Part shown: positions 1-10,546 of the stretch, in pieces
How the letters are laid out: each line of letters begins with the position of its first letter
Numbering within the stretch: position 1 is the stretch's first letter
Source of the DNA: Hymenopus coronatus
Lineage: Eukaryota > Arthropoda > Insecta > Mantodea > Hymenopodidae
Reading direction: 5' to 3'
DNA: 64,000 nt
Assembly: GCA_030762935.1 (NCBI GenBank)
Contig: CM060880.1
Location: 18,283,001 to 18,347,000, forward strand
The notes under the pieces: generated by a model
What the model saw: the letters and a program-made list of their open reading frames with translations, nothing else
What the model was told of the DNA's origin: nothing
Database searches by the model: none
Made by a program: the position numbers and the translations under genes

Positions 1-3000
1 CTTTTCAAATGAGCATTGACGTCTTGATATGGAATATTCACACTTGGAAGATTTGTTGCATCTTTGGCTGCCTTGTCGGCTAAATCATTTCCGTGTATGT
101 TGGTGTGTGAAGGAATCCAGATTAATACTGAGGTTTTGTTCTTCGTGAAGATGCAATTGAGGAGGTGATACAATTCATTAATTAGAGGATGAACTGCTGA
201 GATATCTTGAATATCTAAAAGTGCACTTTTGGAGTCAGTAAGCACAAGAAAAGGCGTTTCGCTATCCAGTTCGTTAATGTAAGATAGAGCTTCCTTGAAG
301 GCAAACAATTCACATGTGAAAATTGTACATAACTGTGGCAGTTTGTGGAGTATGTTGTTCTCATGGTCAATAATGACGGTGCAGCCACAGCCATTATTAG
401 TCTTTGAACCGTCAGTGTATATTTGTCGGTGATCTGGATATTTTTCCAGCACTTCCTGGAGCATTTGTTTGTAAACTCTATCGCATACATCTGTTTTGGG
501 CGTTTTGTTTGTAAGGTCAAAGTTTACCTGTATTGGGTGGAGTCTCCAGGGAGAAAGGTTACCATAAGATGTTTCCATCATTGGAGGAATTGTGAAGTTT
601 AGCTCTTGCAGAGTTTGGTGGATCCTTGTATGCAACGGCTCAAAGCTTGGAAGTTTATCTGTGGATTTGTGATAGAACCTGTTTTCTTTTGGAAAAATGT
701 AATCGTACATTCGACACTCTGGTTTAGATCTGATTTTTAAGGCATACGAAATGCTTAGTTGTTTTCTTCGAACGGCTAGAGGAGGTTCATTGGCTTCGAT
801 CAGTAGACTAATAACTGGACTAGTCCGAAAGGCCCCAAGTGCTAATCTCAACGAAAATGTATGAATGGAGTCCAGCATTCTGAGAGTTGAGGGCTTAGCG
901 GAATTATATACTATACAACCATAGTCTAGCTTAGATCTTACAAAAGACCTGTAGGTATTAATCAGTACTTGGAAATCTGCTCCCCAGTTCTGTGCAGCTA
1001 ACGATCTAAGAATATTTAATCTTCTGCCGCACTCATCTCTTAGATATTTTAAGTGTGGTATCCATGTAAGTTTCCTGTCGAAAAACATTCCTAAAATTTT
1101 CACGGTTTCCTCTTGAGAGATTGTCTTATCATTCATAGTAAGTATAGGAGCTGAAAAATTGTACTTTCTCCTAGAAAATATAATATTTTTAGTTTTGGGT
1201 ACTGAGAATTTGAAACCTGTAGATGCGCTCCACTCCTCAAGGGATTTCAGCGCATTTTGTAGGATTTCTTGCGTAGTATCTATGTTTCTGCCAGCACATG
1301 CTATTGTGAGGTCGTCAGCAAAAATATAACTTTTAACTGGAGTTCTGATTTTGCTGATAATATCATTTATAGCTATTAAAAACAAAGTTACACTAATAAC
1401 AGATCCTCGAGGGAGTCCATTCATTACATATATTTTCTTTGATAAAACACCATTTGCTCGTACTTGAATTTGTCGTTTGAGGAGAAAGTTGTTGATGAAA
1501 TGTATCATATTGCCAGTTATGTTGTTACGTAGTAACACAGAAATTACGTTGTTTTTCCATACGATATCATACGCTTTTTCAAGGTCAAATGTAATTACGC
1601 TGATGTTTTTGTATCATTGCTTCATTTATGTCGGATTCTAGTGCTATTAGATTGTCCAGGGTTGAATGAGAGCATCTGAATCCACTCTGAGCAGGGTTAA
1701 AAAACTTTGTTCTAGAGTCCAACAGAGACGACTGTTAACTACTTTTTCCAGTATTTTACACATAGTGCAAGTTAAAGATATTGGTCTGTAGTTTTCTGGT
1801 AGATGGCGGTCTTTGCCTGGTTTGAGTATAGGGATAGCAATAGCAGTGCGCCATTGCTCAGGAAATGTGTTACTTTCCCATATTTGATTACAGATAGCGA
1901 TCAGGTAAAGTAAACCTGCTTTCGGAAGTTGTTTCAAAAATTCATAGGGAAGATTATCAGGTCCCGGACTAGAGCTTTTGCAGGATTGAAGAGCATTCTG
2001 TACTTCCCTATAAGTAATTTTGTCATTGTAAGCTTGATTAGTTTCAAGTGTCGCGTTGAGATTTGGATCTGGAACAGAATTTTTCATCTTCAAAAAATAC
2101 TTCTCAGCAAAAGTATTCGCAACTACTTGTGCGTCGCTTAAAGGAAGCGTGTCTCTAGATGACTGTAGGATTATTGTGGTAGGTCGAAAAACTCCTTTAA
2201 ATTTCTTTATTTTGTTCCATAGATCTTGCTGTGGAGTTTTATTGTTTAGGGATGAAACATAAGTTAACCAAGAGTTCCTCTTGCTTTCTTAAGCTTTATT
2301 TTTTTCTTTGATGGATAGCTTACATGTTTCGTTCCACCAAGGTACAGATTTTCTCGAGTTGTCTATAATGATTTTAGGGATGCTATATTTTGCTGCCTTT
2401 TCTATGATTTTTATAAAATTTGTAACTATGGTATCGATTGGAATAGTGTGAAACATGCCGGGCGTGGGTAACAAATACAGATTTTCTTTTATGCTAGAGC
2501 TAAATTTCTGCCAATCAGCGCGTTTCAAGTTCCATTTTGTTAGTGGCACATTATGCTGGTGCCTGATAGTAGCTGTGTTTATTATAATGGGAAAGTGATC
2601 GCTTCCGTGTGGTTCAGAGTGTACTGTCCAGTTAAATAAATGTGAGATATCAGCCGAACAAATAGCTAAGTCTATGCTACTTAAAGAACCATGTGTAAAA
2701 TCGTAATGAGTCAGTTCAGGTGTATTAAGTATTACTAAATCAAGGTTATCCACTAAAGTTTGAATTATTTTACCTCGCTTATTAGTTGTTTTACATCCCC
2801 AAAGAGTATTGTGGCTGTTGAAGTCTCCTAATAAGATGAATGGTTTTGGTAATTGCAGAATTAGGGATTGCAGAATTTGAGGGTTAATATCCACACTGTT
2901 GGGTAGATATAAATTGCAGACACACACAGTGTGAGGAGCAAGAGTTATGGATATTGCTACAGCTTCTAGTGTTGAACTGAGCAAAATTTCTTTGCTGTTA

Positions 3001-3221
3001 ATATGATTTCTAGTGTATGTTACAACTCTGCCACTGGCGTGGCGAACAGTATTTCGATTTTTGTAAAATTCTTGGTAACCTCGAAGCTGTGTTACATAGT
3101 TAACACGAAAATTTGTTTCTTGTAAACATATAATGGGGTTATGTTCTTGCAGAAGGAGTTTTAAATATTTAAATTGGGTTCTAAAGCCATTAATGTTCCA
3201 CTGTAAAATAGACTTAGCCAT
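1..3221 (-). pseudogene. LINE A ORF2: endonuclease, reverse transcriptase and RNase H polyprotein (broken)
   Basis: Translation begins MAKSILQWNINGF at 3221, a typical first strand of a LINE endonuclease. The endonuclease shows GDFNSHN, a DLAICS segment and GSDHFPI. After an in-frame TAA at 2289-2291 the same frame continues to about 1700 with the RT fingers motif NYRPISL. It leaves frame for about 100 bases (roughly 1605-1700) and returns, implying two compensating small indels. The RT catalytic box reads FADD (1311-1322) instead of the commoner YADD. RNase H follows in the same frame: YTDGSK near 408-420, a conserved Glu in FTCELFAF, LTDSKSAL, and HGNDLADKAA near 65-95, so all four acidic catalytic positions appear present. 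The C-terminus lies outside the window. The codon phases of the RT and RNase H motifs agree, so the C-terminal part seems open. Confidence 0.85.
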
Positions 3222-3269
3222 TTTATTATATTTATTTGGGCGTAATTTATAGCTGTTACATTTCACTTT

Positions 3270-3720
3270 TTAGTATCGCTTTTGCTGCTGTCTATAGCAG
3301 TAAGGATTTTTGCTTCCAATCTAGAACTTCTGCTTTTTATGCGGCGCTCTTTATAAAACGGGTACAGTTTTCTCATGGTATGGACAAGATTTTCAAGGTT
3401 TTCTGTATAATTATACACGATGGGAATGAAATCAGATTTTCAAACTGTGTTTTCGAATAGGCTTACAAGTTCTATGAAACTAAGCTGATAGTCTTCCGGT
3501 TTTTCCTCCATTATCTTTTTAACAGGTGCCATTGAATCAAATTGACATTGTGCTCTCATTTGTCTTGAGCTTTTTGGTTAAACGTTTATGACTGTGAGAG
3601 GGTTGTTCCTGAGAGGCATCTATATTAATGACAATTGGTACCACTAAACCAGTTTATACTTCCGCTGAACTCTGGTAGAAAGAGACATCTATTGACAGCA
3701 GTACAAGATCATTTTGGTGT
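3270..3720 (-). pseudogene. LINE A ORF1 C-terminal remnant
   Basis: Directly upstream of ORF2 a minus-strand frame can be read from about 3530 to 3270 (a lysine-rich stretch ending SKSDTKK and a stop), with one internal TGA near 3440. Further upstream the reading continues in another frame with a VVPIVINID segment to about 3640 and weaker traces to 3720. No CCHC knuckle is seen, so only the tail of an ORF1 is preserved. Assignment rests on position just before the endonuclease ORF and on shared orientation, not on a recognised domain. Confidence 0.45.
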
Positions 3721-5297
3721 GCAGCGCTCGAAATGTCACCTTTCGAGCCAAATTTTTGCGCAAGCTTGACTCGACACCGGAAGTTCCAATTCCAGTTGAC
3801 AAGTTTTAATCTAACCTATCTGAGACGCGTGTGCAGTATACGAATACGTCATTCAGAATTTGAGAACATCTCGAGAATCGAAAAGAGATGAGCTAAACAT
3901 GCTACCTGTGATTTTATCACTATGATCGAAAAATCATAATCACCTCAGTGATCGAACTCCTCATGAGAGTGATTTTAACAGAAACTTTAATCCTGTCATC
4001 TAGCGAACTTGACTGAAACTACGATGCTCTTCGTATGAAGCAGAAGCATCACCTCGTGGCCTCGAGGTGAACCAGCTGAAGCATGAACTGAGTTACGCAA
4101 TGGACGTAATAAATAGTGATTGACTTTGATCAGTTGATCACTCTTTAGAAACTCACATTAGTGATTGGCAATAATCACACTTTAAAGCACCTCGTGGTGA
4201 AATGAGTTGTGATCGCACGTTAGAAATGTTTCACTGCCTAGCACAACTAACTGCGAACAGCACATTATTATCCCAGTGGGCACAGCTCGGTGGCATCTTC
4301 ACGCGGTTGCGAAAGCGATGCCCTTGCGTTTACGTGGTCCACGGTTCAGGACCAGGAGAGCAGTTGTGCTTCCACTGAGGGAAAAAATAACCTAAGTAAA
4401 ATTTCATTTTTTTTAGAACACGGAGCATAATTTGTTAAAGGAAATGTTTGTTGTAGGCATTGTTACGTTTTTGGAATCTTGGATACATTTACTGGATAAG
4501 ATGCTTTATTGATGAATGCTAAAAGTGCGATAAAGTTTTATTTGGTCGAGTCTTAATTTAATTTTAAATAGGGGAGACTAGTATATTTTAATAATGTTTT
4601 TAAAATTAATTTTAGAGCTACATTTCTTTATATTTATTTTTGCTATTAAAATTAATTACTATGCATTTTATTGTATTGTCCCGATTCTGATGCACTTTAC
4701 AAATTCACAACCATTTTAAAAACAATAGGAAAAGTTCACTGTCGGCTTAGCACCATAAAATGTTTTCTTTCTCTATGTTGAACTATGTAAGTTGGAGAAA
4801 CATACATATTTAACCAAAGATTCGGAACTATATTTCTTTGGAAATACTCGAGGTTGGTTTTACAAATATGCTGCGTTACATTCACATCATTTCTCTAACG
4901 ACTTTAAATTATTTCATATAGCTTCTGCAAACTATCCTTACGAAGGTTTATTTTTTTTAGCAACTTGCTAATCGAATAAGTATTTGCAAAACAATTATAT
5001 TATAAATTTCATTATAGGTACATAAAATCGTAAAACAGGAAACCGTAACGACTAAATAAAAAAATGTAAATGTTGTGAGTCAATAAACTTGCAGAACCGC
5101 GTATTTATATACATTTTACTAACTTTGGGAGGAAAGGCTTCAAGGGGAAATTGCCACTGATGATTCCAGGAATTGTGAGATTCATTATTGGAGCGCCGTT
5201 TCTTATAAGAAATTGTTATCAAGCACAACATCGTGCTTCTTAAGAATCAGGAAAATCTTGTGTGGTGATTTTCCGACCTTATGGAATTGATTGAGTT
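3721..5297. other. Noncoding stretch, nothing firmly recognised
   Basis: No credible reading frame. The first 700 bases have moderate GC and short repeated words such as CACCTCGTGG; they could be 5' sequence of LINE A, but this is unproven. Around 4285-4326 a stretch reading GTGGCATCTTCACGCGGTTG resembles, in opposite orientation, a stretch at about 18385-18425, so both may belong to an old repeat. From 4400 on the sequence is AT-rich with no recognised feature. Confidence 0.4.
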
Positions 5298-5575
5298 TTA
5301 TTTATGGGCGCTTTTTAACTGCTGCGTTTCTTACCGTCCCATTCTATATTGGACATGAAAGACAGCTTGATTTTGCTCAGAGGCCTCTTTATCAGACTAT
5401 AGGTTCTTTGAAGTGCCGTAAATCTATGACACAGGACCAACGGCTTTACTTCCCTTCTGAAGGAAAAGGATATTTAGTCCGAAAAAATCCGTCGGTCTTC
5501 GCCGGGATTGAACCTGCGACCTTAGGAAGCGAGGTTAGCACGCTGCCCCCACACCTAGAGACCTTATGTAGTGGT
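5298..5575 (-). mobile_element. SINE1 copy a (tRNA-derived)
   Basis: Member of a family with at least seven copies here. Read on the minus strand, a tRNA-like head is followed by a body containing AAAATCC, TTCCTTC-type and GTAGATTTACGGCACG-type blocks, then GAGGCC, TTTCACGCCCAATATAGAATGGGACGCTGAG-type sequence (quoted here only in part) and a tail ending in CCATAAATA. In this copy the tRNA-like head is altered, with a changed B box (GGTTCAATCCC), so it is one of the more diverged copies. Confidence 0.75.
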
Positions 5576-5871
5576 ATTACAGCAACAGATTTTCGTAATT
5601 TATGCAATTGAAGGTAAAACATTTAACTAGCATGACTTGAACTGAACAATCCATTAAAATTAAAAATATGTAATACTGCCTTCTGGTACCTGGTCCCTCA
5701 CACAAAAAAGTGAATTGCAAATTTTTATAATATATATTTCACAGTTCCCCTCCCCATTTACTGTACGCTCATATCGTCGGCATTTTCCTTTGGAATATAT
5801 TGCCTATAGTGTACTGTTTTCATTTGGCTTCTAATTTTTCTTTAGATTTTATTCATAAGACCAGACATACA

Positions 5872-6169
5872 AAATGTAATAGCCTGTTATTTATGGACGC
5901 TCTTTAACTGCTTTGGTTCTCAGCGTCCCATTCTATATTGGGCGTGAAAGATCGCTTAATTTTGCTCAGAGGCCTCTCTTATCAGGCTTAAGGTTCTTTT
6001 ACGTGCCGTAAATCTACGACACGGGACCCACAGCTTTACTTCCCTTCCGAAGGAAGCCATGCTAAGGATTTTTACGCCCGAAAAAATCCATCGTCCTCCG
6101 CCGGGTTTGAACCCGCGATCTTGTTCATGAAGTTAGCCTGGTAACCATTACACCACGGAGGGCGACTAT
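5872..6169 (-). mobile_element. SINE1 copy b, full length with target duplication
   Basis: This is the best-preserved copy. The minus strand begins with a tRNA-like head: A-box-like TGGTGTAATGG, B box GGGTTCAAACCC inside a perfect TPsiC-type stem, and an acceptor-like pairing of CCCTCCG with CGGAGG. The body and tail follow. CAGACATACA occurs at 5862-5871 and again at 6170-6179, immediately outside the element, a 10 bp target-site duplication that defines a full length near 298 bp. RNA polymerase III would be expected to transcribe it from the internal boxes. Confidence 0.88.
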
Positions 6170-6179
6170 CAGACATACA

Positions 6180-6325
6180 GGCACACTATCATTCACACTT
6201 ACAGACTTTGTTGAGAACAGCGAATAATCTTGGCTAGAGAAAAAATGGCCAGCCCCAGTCCGGAATCGAACCCGGAAACCCTTAAACAGCAAGCAATGTT
6301 CCTCCGGCTGAGCCACGGGGCCACC
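6180..6325 (-). mobile_element. SINE3 copy a (tRNA-derived head)
   Basis: On the minus strand this begins GGCCCCGTGGCTCAGCC, carries the B box GGGTTCGATTCC, and then runs into GACTGGGGCTGGCC and a body containing AAGATTATTCGCTGTTC-type sequence. The same body occurs at 10912-11150. It abuts the target duplication of SINE1 copy b, so SINE1 b inserted beside or into it. tRNA-like at the head only; the body rules out a functional tRNA gene. Confidence 0.65.
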
Positions 6326-6851
6326 TTCAGAGCTTTATTCAGAACTAAATAATGAAAATGAAATATAATAAAATAAAATGTGATTATAAAGTTCTAAGTA
6401 GTAACAATATAATGACTAGCAGCATGCGCGCTATCCTCTGATGCATTACTTATCAGAACTTTGTAATAGAGCTTAGATCCAGCTTAGTTATATTAAATAA
6501 TTAGGAATTAAAAGCATATGCATGGAAAGAGACATGTTGCACCTATGTTTTAGGTTAATTTAATGGTATGCAATGCTTCCATACGTGACCCAGATTTGGT
6601 GCTCAGTTATTCTGTCATTAAAGCCGTGTTGCAGTTACTTACGGGTCTGCTATAAACTTTTAGGGCCCTGCGCAAAGCGTAGCTGAGGGACGCTTTTTAT
6701 AAGTAGAGGAGTGGAGCATATGCGGCCGAAGGCGTATCCGAGGATTCTGTGGACCTAAAACCCAATCATTCCTTAAAAAAACCTCGGCAATATAGTACAT
6801 TTCATAAACTGGCCCTTTAATATTTTCAAAACTTTCAAATCCAGCTTGCCT
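6326..6851. other. AT-rich spacer, nothing recognised
   Basis: No coding frame, no repeat shared elsewhere in the window that I could see. Confidence 0.4.
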
Positions 6852-7104
6852 AAGGAAGTTTTACCTTTTGTTCCTAAAGGGGTTGTTAATACTTTTTTTT
6901 TTTTTTTTCGATTATGACATAACCTTACTTTATTCCTTGGTAACGCCACTGTGTATATAAGTATTACTAATTTCCCCCATCCTTATGTTAGTCCATAACT
7001 TTTCTTAAAACAGTTTTAACCTATAAGCACTCAAGGAATATTAACATGTATAGACGTAAAAAGTTAACATTTTATTCACAATTAGCACATTTTCTCATGT
7101 TTAT

Positions 7105-7149
<45 letters not shown>

Positions 7150-7494
7150 CATTTTAAAATAAACATAAGTAATCGCGGAATAAAGGAAGTTTTACCTTTT
7201 GTTCCTAAAGGGGTTGTTAATACTTTTTTTTTTTTTTCGATTATGACATAACCTTACTTTATTCCTTGGTAAGCTTAACATTATACGCCACTGTGTATAT
7301 AAGTATTACTAACTTCCCCCATCCATATGTTAGTCCATAACTTTTCTTAAAACAGTTTTAACCTATAAGCACTCAAGGAATATTAACATGTATAGACGTA
7401 AAAAGTTAACATTTTATTCACAATTAGCACATTTTCTCATGTTTATGGATATATATATAATCATTTTAAAATAAACATAAGTAATCGCGGAATA
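6852..7494. repeat. Tandem duplication of a roughly 320 bp noncoding unit
   Basis: Copy one (6852-7182) and copy two (7183-7494) both start AAGGAAGTTTTACCTTTTG and end GTAATCGCGGAATA, and match almost base for base. Differences: copy one has a long (AT)n run at about 7109-7147 which is only a few repeats in copy two, and copy two carries a 13-base insertion (GCTTAACATTATA) near 7271. The high identity points to a recent local duplication. Confidence 0.9.
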
Positions 7495-7690
7495 CATACA
7501 TTAATAATCTATAAACTGTAGTAGCCTATCTAATTTATACATTTTTGATGACGGCACATCAGCTAAAGTCATCAAATAGTGCATTGTTATCATTTCTCTT
7601 GCAACTTCTCATTTCTGCCGATCAGAATCTGTAGCACATTTCAATCTTATAATCACTACTTAAGCGACAGTAGAAGAGTTGTTTACTTAC

Positions 7691-7965
7691 TCCGAGAATT
7701 TACTTCATTTAGATGTTGCAAATGTGATAATTTGTGTCTATCTTTACTGTGCGAATCAACCTCACTTAGTAGGTCAATCCGCTTCAAAAATTCCGCAAAA
7801 TTGGCACCCAACGTTTGGTAAACATCTGCGATTAAAATATCGTATCTATATGTAAAATCATAGGCGTTAAGATGCACAGTATGTTGCTTTTGCATATGAA
7901 ATAACATCATTTCAAATACTTGATTCACAAAATTCTTATACTTCGGAGAATCAATTTTATATAAA
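7691..7965 (-). CDS. Possible internal exon of an unrecognised host gene
   Basis: On the minus strand an open frame is bounded upstream by TTCCAG (acceptor, just above 7965) and downstream by GTAAGT (donor at 7685-7690). This gives 275 nt, about 91 codons, with phase 1 at both ends. The peptide starts LYKIDSPKYKNFVNQVFEM, contains a helical hydrophobic stretch and ends HLQHLNEVNSR. It has no stop, low-complexity run or match to the repeats in this window, and its composition is protein-like. I do not recognise the family. The polypyrimidine tract before the acceptor is poor, no flanking exon was found, and a chance frame remains possible. Confidence 0.35.
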
Positions 7966-8211
7966 CTGGAACATTGACTTTTTCAAGCATATTTTGTACT
8001 ATATTTGAATATTTTTGTTTTTTCTTACAAAACATTGTAAAATGGCACTGTGCTACCATCTATACTAAAGCGAATTGAAATAGTTCTGCATTGTATATGT
8101 AGATGGCAGATATGCAAGTTTAAAAGGACGGTTGTAATCTCGGGTTTGGTCACGCCACAACCCTTGCACGGCGCCATGGTAATTCAACATTGCGTTCTGA
8201 GAAGTCTGCCA

Positions 8212-9065
8212 TTTTTACTTTCTCCATACGCACTATGTACATAGTGTATAGAGAAAGTATTGCACTCCACCAAAAAATTCGATACCGATATTTCACCGGA
8301 AATATATGTTTTAGGGTCCCCAATTACCAAAAAAAGCATTTTCACAAAAAGGTCCGTGTGTCTGTGAACACGATAACTCAAAAACGAAAAGTCGGTAAAA
8401 TACGAAACTTGGTATTTAAGTTTAGTATCTTCCAGGGATGCGACACGAAGATTTTGAGAAAAATCCCCCCACCCCCAACTACCCTTTACATGGAACGTTT
8501 TTCGAAAATTTTGATTTTCTCAAAAATGGCTCAAACGATTTTGATTAAAATTTCGTATATTAAACATATTTACCTGACAAATAAAATGTGTATCTTGAAT
8601 TTTCTGGGAATAGCCTCTGAAGAGTAGTTTAATTTGGATGAATTTTACTAAATTTTGAATAACTGCTAAACCGTAAGACATGGACAAAATCTTACTACAC
8701 AAAAAATGTAGAGCACATTAAAACACACAATTTATGTTGTATACATTTTTTTCGTGGAGTTCGTCGTTTTTGTGACATTGCTTATTTTTGGTTTCTGCTA
8801 TGAAAAACGTATACTTTTCTCATACAGGAACTTGTCAACTCCTATTCATATAGACAAAGGAACTTCATTGACATAGCAACCAGCTTTTGACTATCACTTT
8901 AACCTACGGTTGTCCCTTATTTCGCTTCTACTTACAAGGAAGCGAGTAATTAGACTATTTCTACTATTTTTTCTGATTAGGATAAAGTAAATAGAGGTAT
9001 AAGCTTTTTAAGAATTATTTGTTGCAGGCATATGGAGAAAGTCATGTGAATGGTACACATCAGAT
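8212..9065 (+). mobile_element. REP-A copy 1, complete
   Basis: Reference copy of a roughly 850 bp family. It starts TTTTTACTTTCTCCATACGC, contains the 16-base perfect palindrome CACTATGTACATAGTG within the first 35 bases, then GCACTCCACC, ATTTCACCGGAAATA, a GTGT-rich segment, AAACGAAAAGTCGG, GATGCGACACGAAGATTTT, CAAAAATGGCT, GAATTTTCTGGGAATAGCC and TAAAACACACAATTTATG. It ends GAGAAAGTCATGTGAATGG followed by ACACATCAG. No frame longer than 145 codons and none conserved among copies, so it is noncoding. Short subterminal inverted repeats (ACTTTCTC near the start, GAGAAAGT near the end) are present. It joins copy 2 directly. Confidence 0.85.
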
Positions 9066-9898
9066 TTTTACTTTCTCTATAGGCACTATGTACATAGTGT
9101 ATAGAATGTATTGCACTCCACCCAAAAATTCGATACCGAGATTTCACCGGAAATATATGTTTTAGGATCCCCTTTATCTAAAAAAAGCATTTTCGGGAAA
9201 AGGTCCGTGTGTGTGTGTTTGTGAACACGATAACTCAAACTTGGTATTTAAGTTTAGTATCTTCCAGGGATGCGACACGAAGATTTTGAGAAAAATCCCC
9301 CCACCCCCAACTACCGTTTACATGGAACTTTTTTCGAAATTTTTGATTTTCTAAAAAATGACTCTAACGATTTTGATTAAAATTTCGTACATTAAAGATA
9401 TTTACCTGACAAATAAAAGGTTTATCTTGAATTTTCTGGGAATACCTTCTGAAGAGTAGTTTATTCTGGATGAATTTTACTAAATTTTGAATAACTGCTA
9501 AACCGTAAGAGATGGACAAAAACTTGCTACACAAAAAATGTAGAGCACGTTAAAGCACACAATTTATAGCATATGAATTTTTTTCGTGGAGTTCGTCGTT
9601 TTTGTGACATTCCTTATTTTTTGTTTCTGAAATGAAAAACTTATACATTTCTCATACAGAAATTTGTCAACTGCTGTCCATACAAACAAAGGAACTATAG
9701 TGACATAGCAACCAGCTTTTGATTATCACTTTAACCTATGGTACTCCCTTATTTCGTTTCTACTTACAAGGAAGCAAGTAATATGGCTATTGCTGCTAAT
9801 GTTTTACTGGTTAGCATGAAGTTAATAGAAGTATAAACTTTTTAAGAATAATTTGATGCAGGGATATAGAGAAAGTCATGTGAATGGTTTACATCAGA
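9066..9898 (+). mobile_element. REP-A copy 2, complete, head-to-tail with copy 1
   Basis: Begins TTTTTACTTTCTCTATAGGC exactly where copy 1 ends, and itself ends with GAGAAAGTCATGTGAATGG and ACATCAG before copy 3. The palindrome core CACTATGTACATAGTG is intact. A short deletion removes the AAACGAAAAGTCGG block. Divergence from copy 1 is clearly greater than between tandem-duplication copies elsewhere in the window. Confidence 0.83.
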
Positions 9899-10294
9899 TT
9901 TTTTCTACTTTGTCTATACGTACTATGTTAATAGTGCATAGAGAAGGTATTGTATTGCACCCAAAATTCAACACCCAGTTTTCACCGGAAATACAAGTTT
10001 TGGGACCACCTGAACCAAAAAAAGAAAAGAAAAATGTCCCTGTGTGTGTCTATGGACAGCATGGCTCAAAAACGAATAGTCCATTACTCAAACTTGCTAT
10101 TTAAGTCCTGTATCTTCCAAGGATGCGAAATGACGATTTTCAAGAAAATCCCCCACCTCTAACTACCTTATACATGGGGAAAAATCGAACATTTAGGTTT
10201 CCTCAAAAATGGCTTTAACGATTTTGATTAAACAGTAGTTTAAGATATTTACACAACAAACAAAATGTATATCTTGAATTTTCTGGGAACAGCC
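9899..10294 (+). mobile_element. REP-A copy 3, cut off by a SINE
   Basis: Third member of the array: starts CTACTTTGTCTATACG, has a degraded palindrome (ACTATGTTAATAGTGC), retains ATTTCACCGGAAATA-type and GATGCGAAATGACGATTTT blocks, and stops at GAATTTTCTGGGAACAGCC where SINE1 copy c begins. The REP-A 3' half is not found beyond the SINE. Confidence 0.78.
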
Positions 10295-10545
10295 TCTCAG
10301 CGTCCCATTCTGTATTGGGCGTGAAAGACCGCTTAATGTTGCTCAGAGACCTCTTAATCAGGCTTGAGGTTCTTTTAGTGTCGTAAATCTACGACACGGG
10401 ACCGACGGCTTCACTTCTTATCCGAAGGAAGCCATGCTAAGGATTTTTACGCCCGGAAAAAACCCATCGTCCTCCGCCGGGTTTGAACCCGCGACTTTGG
10501 GTTTATGAAGTTAGCATGGTAACCATTACACCACGGAGGGCGATT
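10295..10545 (-). mobile_element. SINE1 copy c, 3' end missing
   Basis: Minus-strand SINE1 with an intact tRNA-like head (A-box-like TGGTGTAATGG, B box GGGTTCAAACCC) at its right end and the body to about TCTCAGCGTCCC at its left; the last 40 or so bases of the consensus tail are absent. It lies exactly between REP-A copy 3 and the polymerase fossil, so it marks a junction between two unrelated sequences. Confidence 0.82.
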
Positions 10546-10546
10546 T

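Larger units (their letters stand above)
1..3720 (-). mobile_element. LINE A: I-clade non-LTR retrotransposon with RNase H, cut by window edge
   Basis: On the minus strand this holds, in order, the tail of an ORF1, an AP-like endonuclease, a reverse transcriptase and an RNase H domain that continues beyond base 1. An RNase H domain downstream of the RT is typical of the I group (I, Nimb and relatives) and is absent from Jockey. The frame is largely preserved, with one in-frame stop and two compensating indels in ORF2 and a stop and a frame change in ORF1, so this copy is not autonomous but is not ancient. The 5' end is not defined; recognisable coding stops near 3720. No target duplication can be judged because the 3' end is outside the window. 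Confidence 0.88.

Noticed and set aside
6125..6167. tRNA gene candidate (tRNA-like fold with perfect TPsiC arm)
   Set aside because: The same head recurs in SINE1 copies followed by the same body, and the acceptor pairing is imperfect. It is a SINE head, not a tRNA gene. The same holds for 10500-10545, 34700-34747, 55190-55277 and 56783-56860.
8190..8627. 145-codon frame with relatives in other REP-A copies (for instance 19852-20139, 43266-43490)
   Set aside because: The frames recur only because the DNA repeats; starts, lengths and stops differ, and substitutions do not spare codon sense. No protein is supported.
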